Positions 44,482 through 54,700 of a DNA stretch of 64,000 bases are shown in pieces. A program made the position numbers and the translations under genes. Each line of letters opens with the position of its first letter. Within the stretch, counting starts at the first letter, position 1. The notes under the pieces are model-generated. The model had not been told where the DNA came from. It searched no databases and worked only from the letters and a program-made list of their open reading frames with translations. Source of the stretch: Entamoeba invadens IP1 (lineage: Eukaryota; Evosea; Mastigamoebida; Endamoebidae); contig NW_004191876.1 of the NCBI RefSeq assembly GCF_000330505.1, positions 4,826 through 68,825 of the forward strand, in the 5' to 3' direction.

Positions 44482-45051
44482 TTAGATGTCTACTTTGATT
44501 CTGAAATAATCACCCGGCATACCACAGAGTGGGCAATTCTTTGGAGCTTGAGTTCCCTCGAAAATGAAACCACACTCTCTGCAAACCCAGAAAACTTTCG
44601 AGTCTTTCTTGTAAAGGTTGTTGGCTTTCAATTCGTCAAGAATCTTTTGGTATCTAGCATGATGGTTTTCTTCAGCTCTAGTGATCAAGTTGAGCTTAGT
44701 AGCAATAAGAGTGTGTCCTTCTTCCTTGGCTACTTTGGCGAACTCTGGGTACATAATGGTGTGTTCATAAGTCTCGCCTGCAATTGCTGCCATCAAGTTG
44801 GTTGCAGTGTCACCAAAGTCTATTGGAACTTCAGCCTCAATTTTCGGGGTCTCTTGGCCTTCCTTCTTAAGGGATTGAATCATCTCAAAAAGAAGTCTGG
44901 CGTGGGTACCTTCTTGATCAGCAGTTTCTACAAAGAGCTTGGCAATCACATCAAGACCTTCTTTGGCAGCAGCCTTTGAATAGATCAAATAACGATTTCT
45001 TGCTTGAGACTCGCCTGCAAATGCTTTACACAAGTTAATGAGAGTGGACAT
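44482..45051 (-). CDS. Rubrerythrin, 189 aa
   Basis: Rubrerythrin reduces hydrogen peroxide at a diiron site and takes electrons through a rubredoxin-like iron centre. Residues 1-140 are the ferritin-like four-helix domain with the iron ligands in AGESQARNRY, ADQEGTHARLLF, AGETYEHTIM and RAEENHHARY. Residues 157-176 are the rubredoxin-like knuckles CREC and CPLC. The length matches bacterial rubrerythrins, the likely source by lateral transfer. In E. histolytica the protein has been placed in mitosomes; no clear targeting peptide is visible here. The minus-strand GTATATAAAGG at 45075-45085 is a good TATA-like element. The gene is convergent with the small membrane protein at 44127. Confidence 0.97.
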   Translation of the reverse strand: MSTLINLCKAFAGESQARNRYLIYSKAAAKEGLDVIAKLFVETADQEGTHARLLFEMIQSLKKEGQETPKIEAEVPIDFGDTATNLMAAIAGETYEHTIMYPEFAKVAKEEGHTLIATKLNLITRAEENHHARYQKILDELKANNLYKKDSKVFWVCRECGFIFEGTQAPKNCPLCGMPGDYFRIKVDI

Positions 45052-45615
45052 TGGTGAAATTCAGATTACCAAGAACCTTTATATACTCTTTTTAAGTTAC
45101 AAAAAGTACATTTCGAACAGTACGACGGATTCTTGGAGTTGATTCAGTTATGGAAATGGTCAAAAAAAGAAAACTGGACATTAGCTTTCTATTAATAGAA
45201 AGGTTGATCTAGTTTCTGAAACCAAACAAATAACACTTTCATGTTCTCTAATTAACTGTGTTTGGTTGTTCTATTTTTACAAGAAGTTTTGTATCGACCA
45301 GAAAAAGTGAAAGAGAGCTCTTCACAAAATACAAAGCATTTTTTGGTACTTCAGTATTTGAATAAATACAACAACCTACACTTACAAATCTTTTTATTAC
45401 GAACTAAAACATTTGACTCAATACACAAGTTATTTGTTTACCAAAATTGGTTTGTTTTGGCAGTGCGATTTTCTATAGTCAAAAAGCAAATAATAAAAAG
45501 GCAAACCCACACGTTTTAACACGGTAATTGCTTCACATTTCAGATGTAAAATTAAAAGTGTAACAAAACAACAGAAAACTTCAACCCAAAAAATGAAAAG
45601 TTTAATAAGTGAATA
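45052..45615. other. Intergenic region upstream of rubrerythrin
   Basis: It contains the rubrerythrin promoter (TATA-like element at 45075-45085) and a perfect palindrome CTTTCTATTAATAGAAAG near 45184. The 85-codon plus-strand frame at 45262 lacks an ATG start and is not called. Confidence 0.6.
45075..45085 (-). promoter_or_regulatory. TATA-like element of the rubrerythrin gene
   Basis: The minus strand reads GTATATAAAGG about 25-35 nt before the ATG at 45051, near identical to the element before the gene at 43353. Confidence 0.6.
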
Positions 45616-48054
45616 TCACTCTTCTGATACGTCAGACTCTTTGTAATTGTCATATTCCATAGTAAACGTCTTAAAGTTTTTCACTTCTTCAAACTCAGTC
45701 ACTTTTTTTCTTTTCACACGCTTTGGCACTGCTGCGCTCTTCACGTTTTTCCCAGGTGATGGAAGGTCCTCTTCTTCGACTTCTTCAATTGTTTTCACTA
45801 CTTTCCCAAGCTTCCCGGATACTTTTTTTGCTACTTTTCCAATAGCAGAAACTTGAGACGAGGCTTCTTCTAACACCTTGGTTTGTCCTTTACACACCTT
45901 TCCACTAGTTACTCGTTTCCCAACTTTTCCACTTATATTTGGCGCTTCAACTTTAACTTCTTCGGCCTCGGGCTCTTCTTCAACAACGCACCGCTTCACT
46001 ACTTTACCGACTTGTGTGTGTGTGTTGACAACTTTCCCTGTTGGTACTAAAACCTCTTCTTCTGGCTCCTCAACATTTTTTTCGACGTGTCCTTTAGCCA
46101 CTTTACCGATCTTTCCTGTTGTCTTCTTAGTCACTTTTCCTGTTGGCTGAGACACTTCAATCTTTTCTTCAATGTTCTCTTCGACATGTCCTTTAACTAC
46201 TTTCCCGACCTTCCCTGATGCCTTTTTGGTCACCTTACCAGATGGGACTTCCACTTCTTCTTTTTTCTCTTCTTGGTCTTCTTCAACGATATGCACTTTT
46301 GCAACTTTCCCTAACTTTCCAGAGGTAGCTCCTTTCACTACTTTTTTGGCAACTTTACCAGAAGAAACCACAGGCACACTTTCTTTTTCGACTTCTTCTT
46401 TGACAACAGCCCCCTTCACTATTTTGGCACTTTTACACATCTTCCCAGAAGTGGCACCCTTCACTACCTTTTTGGCCGTCTTTCCACTTGGCGCACTTGG
46501 CGACGGACTTTTTTCAGTCTTTGTATTGGTATCCTCATCGAGTGGAGTTGCGTATTTAAATTCAATTTCACTGCCATCCACTTTACTTCGGCGGAAGCAC
46601 TTTCCTAAGTAAATGGGAGTCTCGTCACGAGTGTACTTTTTAGTATCAAATTTGATCTTTCTGTAATAGCCGGGTTGCTCGATTTCTGGTTCAACAACAG
46701 TGACCATTGGTTTAAACTCGGCCTCAAATCGCTTCTCGTCTTCCGCAGTTGCTCTTTTAACTTCTTTCTTCTTTGCTGTTTTCTTCTTGGCAACTTTCTT
46801 TGCAGTTTGTGCGAACTTTGGAGCAACGAGTGCGCCGGTCTCTGCAGATCGTCTAAACGCACTCTTACATGTGACGGGGTACTCCGCGTTCGAAAGTGAA
46901 GCGACATACCCTTCTCCTTGTACAAATGAAGACGACGCAACTGCGATCTTACACCCTTTATGAGCAAAGAATGTAGCAACGAACTTACTGTCTTCACTCG
47001 AAACAAGTCTGTTTTGGACTAATTTGTCGTTCACAATCTTTTTAACTACTTTCTTGCGACGAGTTGTCTTCTTCAGACTTTTCTCGTGTTGCTTGGAGGT
47101 GTCATTTAAAACTACTAACTTCCCCGTCTTTTCATCTCTTCTGAATGAATAGTTTGTTAATACTAAATATTCTAAATCAGCATTTTGAACGGGACCTTTC
47201 AAAAACCTTTCTACTGTCTTTGGAGTGTCTTGTGCACTTGTGGAGTACTCTTTGATCATCCCAGTCTTTTCATCCCTTCTAAAAGAATGTCTGGTCAAGA
47301 CGATATACTCCCCATCGTCAGTTCTCTGTGGCTCATTTGGTACTTTTGAACGTTGTGGCTTGTCAGGAGTTTCAAGTTTTAAGTCGCAAAGTGGCGTCTC
47401 GCGAACAGGACTGACTTTCTTCTTCGAAATTTTTCCAGTGAATTTTGGATTGAGAATAACCTTTCGCTCCACTTTTTCTTCTTCTTCAGCCACTTTCTCA
47501 ACTTTCACTTTGGAAATTTTACCCGACAGTGTTGGTCGACTCGAAGATACAGATTCGACTGTTTCCGAGTTTTCTTGTGGCTTTTCAGGCTCTTCTCCTT
47601 TTGGTTTTGAAGTACTTCGTTTACCAACTTTGCCTGTTTTTACGTCGTCTACTTTCTCAGTCTTCACTTTTGATATTTTATCAGTTGGTTTGGGTGCAAC
47701 GACTTCATTACTGTTGGGTGATTCTTCAATCTTTGCTTTTGATACTTTACAACACTTCCCAAACTTGGGTTGAATTGGTAATGTACTTTCTTCAACCTTT
47801 TCAACCTTTTCAATATTCTCATCTACTTTCACTGTTGTTTTCTTCCCGCATTTCCCACACTTTGGCTTTTCAGGTTGTTTTTCTTGTGTTTCGACAACAG
47901 GAGCGGTGTGTATTTTCGAAACTTTACCAACATGTCGTACTTCTGGTGCTTCATTTTGAGCACGTGTGGCAGTTTTGGTTACTTTCCCACATTTTGGAGT
48001 TATAGTGACAGAGGGTGGGAGTTTCCCAATGGTCATATTACTTTGTGTTTCCAT
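45616..48054 (-). CDS. Lysine-rich repeat protein with GKVxK motifs, 812 aa
   Basis: No family is recognised. The protein has no signal peptide or membrane helix. It is built from more than twenty copies of a short motif GK(V/I/L)xK, for example CGKVTK, SGKVAKKV and SGKLGKVAK. These are spaced by acidic linkers (VEEDQEEKKEEVEVP, VEEEPEAEEVKVEAP), so basic and acidic blocks alternate. The middle part (residues about 245-530) carries at least four copies of a different module centred on a (F)RR(D/S)xxTG core: HSFRRDEKTGM, YSFRRDEKTGK, SAFRRSAETGA and KCFRRSKVDGS. Three of them follow LVLTN or PVTC-like strands. The composition suggests a cytoskeletal or nucleic-acid-associated scaffold, which is only inference. 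Repeats are best conserved near the C-terminus, suggesting recent expansion. Confidence 0.85.
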   Translation of the reverse strand: METQSNMTIGKLPPSVTITPKCGKVTKTATRAQNEAPEVRHVGKVSKIHTAPVVETQEKQPEKPKCGKCGKKTTVKVDENIEKVEKVEESTLPIQPKFGKCCKVSKAKIEESPNSNEVVAPKPTDKISKVKTEKVDDVKTGKVGKRSTSKPKGEEPEKPQENSETVESVSSSRPTLSGKISKVKVEKVAEEEEKVERKVILNPKFTGKISKKKVSPVRETPLCDLKLETPDKPQRSKVPNEPQRTDDGEYIVLTRHSFRRDEKTGMIKEYSTSAQDTPKTVERFLKGPVQNADLEYLVLTNYSFRRDEKTGKLVVLNDTSKQHEKSLKKTTRRKKVVKKIVNDKLVQNRLVSSEDSKFVATFFAHKGCKIAVASSSFVQGEGYVASLSNAEYPVTCKSAFRRSAETGALVAPKFAQTAKKVAKKKTAKKKEVKRATAEDEKRFEAEFKPMVTVVEPEIEQPGYYRKIKFDTKKYTRDETPIYLGKCFRRSKVDGSEIEFKYATPLDEDTNTKTEKSPSPSAPSGKTAKKVVKGATSGKMCKSAKIVKGAVVKEEVEKESVPVVSSGKVAKKVVKGATSGKLGKVAKVHIVEEDQEEKKEEVEVPSGKVTKKASGKVGKVVKGHVEENIEEKIEVSQPTGKVTKKTTGKIGKVAKGHVEKNVEEPEEEVLVPTGKVVNTHTQVGKVVKRCVVEEEPEAEEVKVEAPNISGKVGKRVTSGKVCKGQTKVLEEASSQVSAIGKVAKKVSGKLGKVVKTIEEVEEEDLPSPGKNVKSAAVPKRVKRKKVTEFEEVKNFKTFTMEYDNYKESDVSEE

Positions 48055-48276
48055 TATAAGTTCACAACTAAAAAGCGGAGTTGGTTATTTTAAAGTTAAA
48101 ATAGTGTGTAATGAAGTGCAAAACCAATTATTAAAAAACCAATGACTGCTGTGTGTTGTTATTTAATTGAATTTCGTATGAATAATAGATTTTTTATGAT
48201 AAAAATGTTATTCAATTATAATTTCTTTTGTAATACAAATGTATTATATTAAATAGTAAATAAAACTAAAATGAAC

Positions 48277-49449
48277 TCAATTAATGCCAAGTGAGAGTTT
48301 GCAGGTCATCACATCCTTTTCGTCACCAAGATGCTTTCCAACGGCATCAGAAAGCTTCACACACCCACTCATTTGATCTTCGTCGTACTCTTTAGCTTTC
48401 AACAATTTCATCACGATATTAAGTGGTTTGTTGTCGTTTCCCGTGTCACACGTGAATGAAGTTCCAATACCAAAACTGCACTTGATCTTTCCTTTACAGT
48501 AATTTTCTAAGTCAACAGCCTTCTGTGCGTTTAAGCTGTCGGAGAAGACGATGTTCTTGGTCAATGGGTCGATGCCCATTTTGTTATAGAAAGCTATTGC
48601 TTTATCTGCGAACACAAATGGAGACTCTGAATCATGTCGAATTCCATCGAAACTTGTTGCGAGTGGGCGCGTGAATTCCCTGAAGAACACGTCAGTTGTG
48701 AACGTGTCTGTTAACGCGCAACACAATTTTCCTCTATACAAGTCTCTCCAGTCAGTCAACGCCTTTGTATTAGCTCCTTTATATCCATATGCAGCTGCAT
48801 AGTACATCATCCACTCATGTGGGTGTGTTCCAATTGGGACCAAATCGTGTTTCATAGCCAACAAGACATTAGAAGAGCCCATGAAGTTCTTTCCAGAGTT
48901 TGCTTTCAACAGCTCAACAACTTTCTCGTGAACTTCTTTGGAGAACCGACGTCGTGTTCCAAAGTCGCTGTATATACACCCAGCCGCTGTCAAAGTCTTT
49001 GCCTTCTCGACAGTCACTTTATTGATGTGTTCCCAGTCAGGCTTGTGTCCAGTCATCTTTTGATAGAGCTCCGAGACTATTGCAAGAATAGGGACTTCCC
49101 ATAATGTCATTCGATATAAGTATCCACTACAGTCGATAACTAACTTCTTGTTTTCAAGAGACATTGTCACTTCCTTCGGATCAAATTTGAGGCCTTTCAA
49201 AAACTCAATGTATGTGGGTGGGAGGTACTTCAATCCTCTCAAATAAACTTCCTCCTCTTGTGTCAGTTTGAGGTCCGCCATAGCGTCGATCTCTGCGCGG
49301 AGCGCAGAAATGAAGCCGTCTGGGAAGTCCATGTGGTTTCTGTCACGGAATGAAAAAACACCAGAGGCATATGGGTGGAGGCAGAAGTATCCATTGCTCA
49401 CTGTGAATTTGTACAAATCGTTGTCGAGAATACTAGTGATGATTGGCAT
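48277..49449 (-). CDS. pncB: Nicotinate phosphoribosyltransferase, 390 aa
   Basis: NAPRT makes nicotinate mononucleotide from nicotinate and PRPP with ATP, the first step of the Preiss-Handler route to NAD. The protein begins ITSILDNDLYKFTVSNGYF, the typical PncB N-terminus. Further signatures are IYSDFGTRRRFSKEV, NFMGSSNVLLAMKHDL, the active-site loop GTHPHEWMM with its His near residue 210, LTDTFTTDVFF, and the C-terminal phosphate-binding part GIGTSFTCDTG. At 390 residues it matches bacterial PncB better than the longer animal NAPRT. It should be cytosolic. All recognisable active-site residues are present and there is no intron. Confidence 0.95.
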   Translation of the reverse strand: MPIITSILDNDLYKFTVSNGYFCLHPYASGVFSFRDRNHMDFPDGFISALRAEIDAMADLKLTQEEEVYLRGLKYLPPTYIEFLKGLKFDPKEVTMSLENKKLVIDCSGYLYRMTLWEVPILAIVSELYQKMTGHKPDWEHINKVTVEKAKTLTAAGCIYSDFGTRRRFSKEVHEKVVELLKANSGKNFMGSSNVLLAMKHDLVPIGTHPHEWMMYYAAAYGYKGANTKALTDWRDLYRGKLCCALTDTFTTDVFFREFTRPLATSFDGIRHDSESPFVFADKAIAFYNKMGIDPLTKNIVFSDSLNAQKAVDLENYCKGKIKCSFGIGTSFTCDTGNDNKPLNIVMKLLKAKEYDEDQMSGCVKLSDAVGKHLGDEKDVMTCKLSLGIN

Positions 49450-50028
49450 TAATACTTCTAATTAGATAATGGCTCGTTTTTATTTAGTGGATACTTGGCA
49501 TGACGTGGATTTTGAAGTTTCTTGTTGAAAAAATTCACTCATATATAATCACTACACAATCTGTTGCAACTCAATCAGAGTTTTATAGTTGGTTGTACTA
49601 TATATATAGTTTCATTGTCATTGTGTTGTGATTGTTTTGTATTTTTACATTTTAACAACTTTTTAATAAAAAATTTTTAAAATGTTTTTATTTGTTTTTG
49701 AAATAAATAATTTTATTGTAAAATGTTTTATTTTTTATATACTAATTATATATAATAAAAAATAATTTCCCAAAAATTACACTAAAAAAACAAGAAGTAA
49801 AATTAGTTAAATAATAAACTACATTTATTATCAAAAAAAAAAATATTTTAATTCAATCACTTTTTGATGAAGTATTAAAACGTAGATAAAATATCATTAA
49901 TTAATAACAAATAACTAATACTTCTCTAAGAAAACAAATTTTAAATACATAGAATAACAAACTAAAATTAATTTTATATAGAATCGCCCAAATGAATGAG
50001 TTAGAACTTTAAACTTAATAGCAATAAA
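49450..50028. other. Divergent intergenic region between NAPRT and Atg18 genes
   Basis: About 580 bp of AT-rich DNA must hold both promoters. On the plus side GAACTTTAAA lies at 50004-50013; on the minus side an ACTAAATAAAAA stretch lies near 49475. No gene is seen. Confidence 0.55.
50004..50013 (+). promoter_or_regulatory. GAACTTTAAA core promoter element
   Basis: Identical to the element at 42485 and also exactly 15 nt before the ATG (50029). Confidence 0.5.
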
Positions 50029-51141
50029 ATGATCAAAGCCAAAATCTTAACCATCACAGTCAACCAAGAGCAGACGTGTTTTGCAATAGGAACGACGTGT
50101 GGGTTTCGAGTATTTGGTATGGAGAACGGGTGGTTTCGCGAGCGGTTCAGTCGGAGTTTGTTCTCCTCTGCTTTAGCTGAACTTTACGAAAACCATAATT
50201 TAATTATAACTATGCTAGAGTTCAGTCGATATATAAACCAACAAAAAGTGACGTAAATAGCGTTGGGAGGCGGAGTTGGCATTATAGAACTCTTCCACAA
50301 GTCGAATATGTTATCTTTTGTCGGAGGTGGGACCACTCCTGCGTATGACACAAAGAAGGTAATTATATGGGACGATTATCAAGGGAAGCCTTTTGGTGTT
50401 CTAGAGTATCCAACGGAGGTCCGTGGGATCAAGATACAGAAAGAGTATCTGTTTGTTGCTGTTGATAGAAAAGTGTATGTGTACAACTTCAAGGACCTTC
50501 ACCCATTGTACCAGTACACCACTGGAATGAATGGGAAAGGGATCATTGGCGTCAGTGTGTTTGAGAAGAAGCGGATAGTTGTTCCTGGTCAAAATGAAGG
50601 GTGTGTCAAAATCGTCGACTTAGAGACGCAAGCCGAAAAAGAATTCCAAGCGCACGTCCACTCACTTTCTGCACTAACATGTGCACCAGACGGCAAAACA
50701 GTCGTCACCGCAAGCGCACAAGGCACTCTAATAAGGGTATGGGACTTGGAGACTACACGACAAATAATCGAGTTCAGAAGAGGTCAAGGACAGGCAGATG
50801 TGTTCTCAATGAACTTCTCACCAAATTCGGACTTATTGGTTACAACATCTAATAGGGGGACCGTCCACATTTATGGAATCGGAGAACAACAAGAGTGTTA
50901 CTCGAGGCCATCGAGACTCTCTGCTCTTATGAAAGACAATGGGTTGTATAGTAAATGCGAATGTACAATGGAGAGTGGGGTGTTAAGTGTGGTCTTCTTC
51001 TACTGCACACAAATACAGTTCATCAATGTCATTGGGATCACTCAAAATGGGATGTTCTATAAATACATCCTTTCAAAAAAAGAGGACAAGCCACTTCTCA
51101 CACTCGAGGAGAAGTCTCCTCTCGACCAAGTGCTCAGATAA
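50029..51141 (+). CDS. Atg18/WIPI-type PROPPIN, two exons, 335 aa
   Basis: This WD40 beta-propeller binds phosphatidylinositol 3-phosphate and acts in autophagy or endosomal membrane work. Exons are 50029-50155 and 50261-51141. The intron at 50156-50260 starts GTTTGT and ends TAG. Splicing joins REREFSR-like exon 1 sequence (RERFSR) to TLGGGVGIIELFHKSN, followed by LSFVGGGTTPAYDTKKVIIW. This is the classic PROPPIN second-blade sequence (GGxGxxEML..NxxALVGGG..P....VxxWDD). The lipid-binding motif FRRG is present near residue 213 (IIEFRRGQGQADVFSMNFSP), and WD-like blades continue to the end. The length is normal for WIPI3/4-like members. Without splicing, the first exon would end in a stop after 75 codons. 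Confidence 0.92.
50156..50260 (+). other. Spliceosomal intron of the PROPPIN gene
   Basis: The 105-nt intron starts GTTTGTTCTCC and ends GTAAATAG. The donor matches the Entamoeba consensus GTTTGT and the acceptor is TAG. Removal joins codons in frame (AGT CGG A|CG TTG GGA). Confidence 0.9.
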
Positions 51142-51783
51142 GTATTAAAACTGACGAATAGATTCAATTGTTATTCTTGTTTTGGAGATTTACATTTTTA
51201 GGTTAAGTATCCTTTCTATTGTAATTAAAAAATAATTGAATCTTTTCCTTTTTTTTATTATAGAAATTACTAGTTATATTAATATATTTATAATATTTTA
51301 TAATACAAAGCCATTAGCTAGTTTTTTTCTCTTGTTTATTCTGTCGAATAAAAGACGGTTCGTTGGATTACAGACAGACAACACGTTTTGAATTTGTTTT
51401 GTTTGGTTATTTTATAGTACAGAAAACTATATTGATAAAACAATCCAGTCGCTGGATGTATTTTGTTAAACAAAGAAACCCTATAATTTGGCTTACTAAA
51501 TTAATAATTGGCCAATAAGGCATTTATAATTATTTGCTACAAATAATCATTAAAAAGACGATATAATAGTGTTTCTTCTTACTCAAAAGGCGAAGATGCT
51601 GTTGCAATCTTTAGTGGTTTTGAAAAAAAGAAATGGATTATTGGTACTTTATGTATTTTCAAAATGGCTTTTATCCTTAAAATGTGGCCTCGAACTGTCC
51701 AACATACAAAACAAATATTTTGATGCAAGGAAACACTTTTCAAACTTGGGAATTATGAAAACTAAAAACACGATATCCACACG
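51142..51783. other. AT-rich intergenic region before a TMK gene
   Basis: No gene is supported. A 79-codon frame at 51569-51808 overlaps the TMK start and has no support. Confidence 0.5.
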
Positions 51784-54700
51784 ATGTTGCTTGTACTCCT
51801 GTTTATAGTAGGTATACATGCCGCATCCCAATGCGTTCCTATAAGCCCTTATTGTAGGGACGGATATAAAATAAATGGGATAACTGCTATTGAAAAGTAT
51901 GGGTGTGGCGAGGTGTTGGTGTACGACTCGTTTACGCTCACAAAAGACTGTGTGTCCAAATTTGAAACCCCTCCAGTGTTACTTGTGGCTGAAGGAGATG
52001 TTATAGAACTCACGTTAGAACAAGGCTTGTTTGATACAGCGGGTGGCATACACTTCAACAAAAACACTCACGTGACACTCAAAGAAGAGCAAAACATTTT
52101 TGCATTTCCCACAATCATCTTTGACTCGAGTGTGGAGGTCATATTTACCAAAGATATTACACTGAGGAACATCAACACGACTTTATTAACTTCACAAATC
52201 TTTCGAATATTTGGTAGTGCCACAATCATCGACTCCGAAATTTACTTGAACGGAGCGAGTGTGTACTCTAAAAATACTATACACTTCATTGGGACGAAGC
52301 TCTTTCTTTTTAATTCGGCGTCTCTGGTCACTCCAATCATCGAGTTTGAGTCATGCCAATTTGATTTGAACTCTCATATCAACTCGTATCCGACAAAAAC
52401 TTTGCTCGCTTCAACAAAGGTGATATTCTCTGGGAATTCATCTGCTATAATCCCTTCAAAAACAACCATTACCACAAATGATGTTATCATTACTGATACA
52501 GCAATGGTCTATTACTCACGTTTGGATAATATAAACGATAAAAAAATCAACTTCATGTTGACTAAAGAAGGTCGAATGAGTGTGAGTGGGTTAATTCTAA
52601 TGAAAGATACACAACTCAGTGTTTCTGATGATGCTGTTTGTAACATCGAGAAAGATGGGACTGTATCTCTCAAATTTAAAGAGACATATTATGATGGAGG
52701 GTTTCTTATTCAAGACAATGGCATTATAAACGTGTATGGAACAGCACAATCTGTTTATAATATTACTATGAAAGGAAGAGGACGAATGAATGTTCTTGCA
52801 GATACGACTACAAATGGTGTTGTTGGGATCACTCGACTTGATATTAACATGTTTGACAACTCGTGTATTCATGTTGGGAATGACACTGCTTTTGAGGTTG
52901 TAAATCTGATAATGCACGACAACGCGTTACTCGAATTGACCGAGAGATTTGTGATGTATTATATCTTTATTTTTGAAGTTGAAGGAATGAACGTAGTGAT
53001 GTACAACAACAGCCATATTGTCTATAACTTGACATATGGTAGGAGTTTAGTGGAAATGGCGAACACAAAGATGTACGACGACTCTGTGATTGATATATAC
53101 ACAACGATTAGAACAGTCTTTTATAGTGTCTCTATGGCGGGGAGAAGTAGAGTTAATATCCATGAAGGTTCAAATATAACAATGGCTCAATTCACTATGA
53201 CAGAAGAGAGTGTCTTTGACATGAGAGATTATACAAGAGTGATGATATCAACACTTGCAGTGTGTAAAACGTGTGTATTCAAAAAAGCGGCAAAGTCTAT
53301 ATTAACTGAGAGGTGTACAGACACTAATTATGACAACGATGATTGTCTCTTTGACGAGTCCATTTGGACTTTTGACGGGTTTGCAGTGGATGCAACAGAC
53401 AGACAGAGTGGGTATTCAGTTATTAATATGTATGTCTCCACTCTGACATTTAATCAAGAAACACTTGAAGGTGCGTTGTTGCCCACAGACCATTGCACAG
53501 ACTTATTTTCAATTACAAGTGAAATCGAAGAGTTACCTTTTCAATTGAGTAACCCCCAAATATTGAGTCTCATGGACGGGTATTTGATTAGATATTGCCC
53601 TGTTAATGTGACAGAGACTGAAACCTTCTGTCGATTGATTGGAACAACTTGGAATGACGACCATCTCTATCATGCAGAATACCCATTTGCACAAGTACAT
53701 TGTCCATATGCGGGTGTCAAAATAATCAGTGAAGTTGACGAGGTGTACATTGGTGACTTTGGTGTCGAAGCGTATTTTTTAAATAACACAAAGGTCATAT
53801 TTACCACTAAGGCTTCACTCAAACGTAATGTGACTGGTAAAGTCCAAGAAGTGACATTTCCTACTGGACTTACTCTTAAACCAAGTTGCGACACAATTGA
53901 AACTGTTGAAGTCATTTCTGAAAAAGATGGGGCATACAGCTATACACAGACTTGTACTGTGAAGACAACCCCCAAAGGCGAACAAATAAAAGGAAGTATT
54001 GTGATGGACTCTGTGGAATACAATGTCAAAGCGGACTCTGCATTTGTCATTTATACAGGTAACCAGATAACACCAAATACACTCATAGTTAATGTGAGCA
54101 CTGAAGTAATAGTTATAAGTGACATTGGATTTATCATCCCGACATCAAATTCAAGTGAATTGTGTCTCTTTGGTATTTTCAAGAATGGGGTATTGAGTTG
54201 CAATCAAAAACGGTTTTTAGAGTGTGGAGATGGATACTTCCCAAAAGTGAGTGAGTGTATTGTGTGTACTGTGACTAATTGTATTCGGTGTACCGAGACG
54301 ACTTGTTTACTTTGCAAAGAAGGGTATATAATGACTAATGGTTCTTGCGTTGACAAACAGAGCACATGCCTCAAGTCGAAATTGAATCGGTGTTTCAATT
54401 GTAATCAAGGATACAGTTTAGAGGATGGAGTATGTTACCAAGAGTCTCCCCTTGCGAATTGTCTTGTGAGTACATATGGATATTGCACGAGTTGCGACTA
54501 TGTAAATCGGTATGTCAGCCGAAATGGGTCATGTGTGTATAAAGATCAAGCGAAATTGCTGAGTCGGTATGATGTCATTACATGTATGACAAAATACACA
54601 TTACGACAAGGAGAATGTGTGCCATGTTCTGGTCTCTTTACTCATTGTAATACATGTTCCGATATTCTCTGCACTGAATGCGAAGAAGGATATGTAGTCA

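Noticed and set aside
45262..45519. 85-codon open frame on the plus strand
   Set aside because: It begins at TTG, has no recognisable family and covers the promoter region of the rubrerythrin gene; best explained by chance.
51569..51808. 79-codon frame overlapping the TMK start
   Set aside because: It lies in another frame, has no motif and conflicts with the well-supported signal peptide at 51784.
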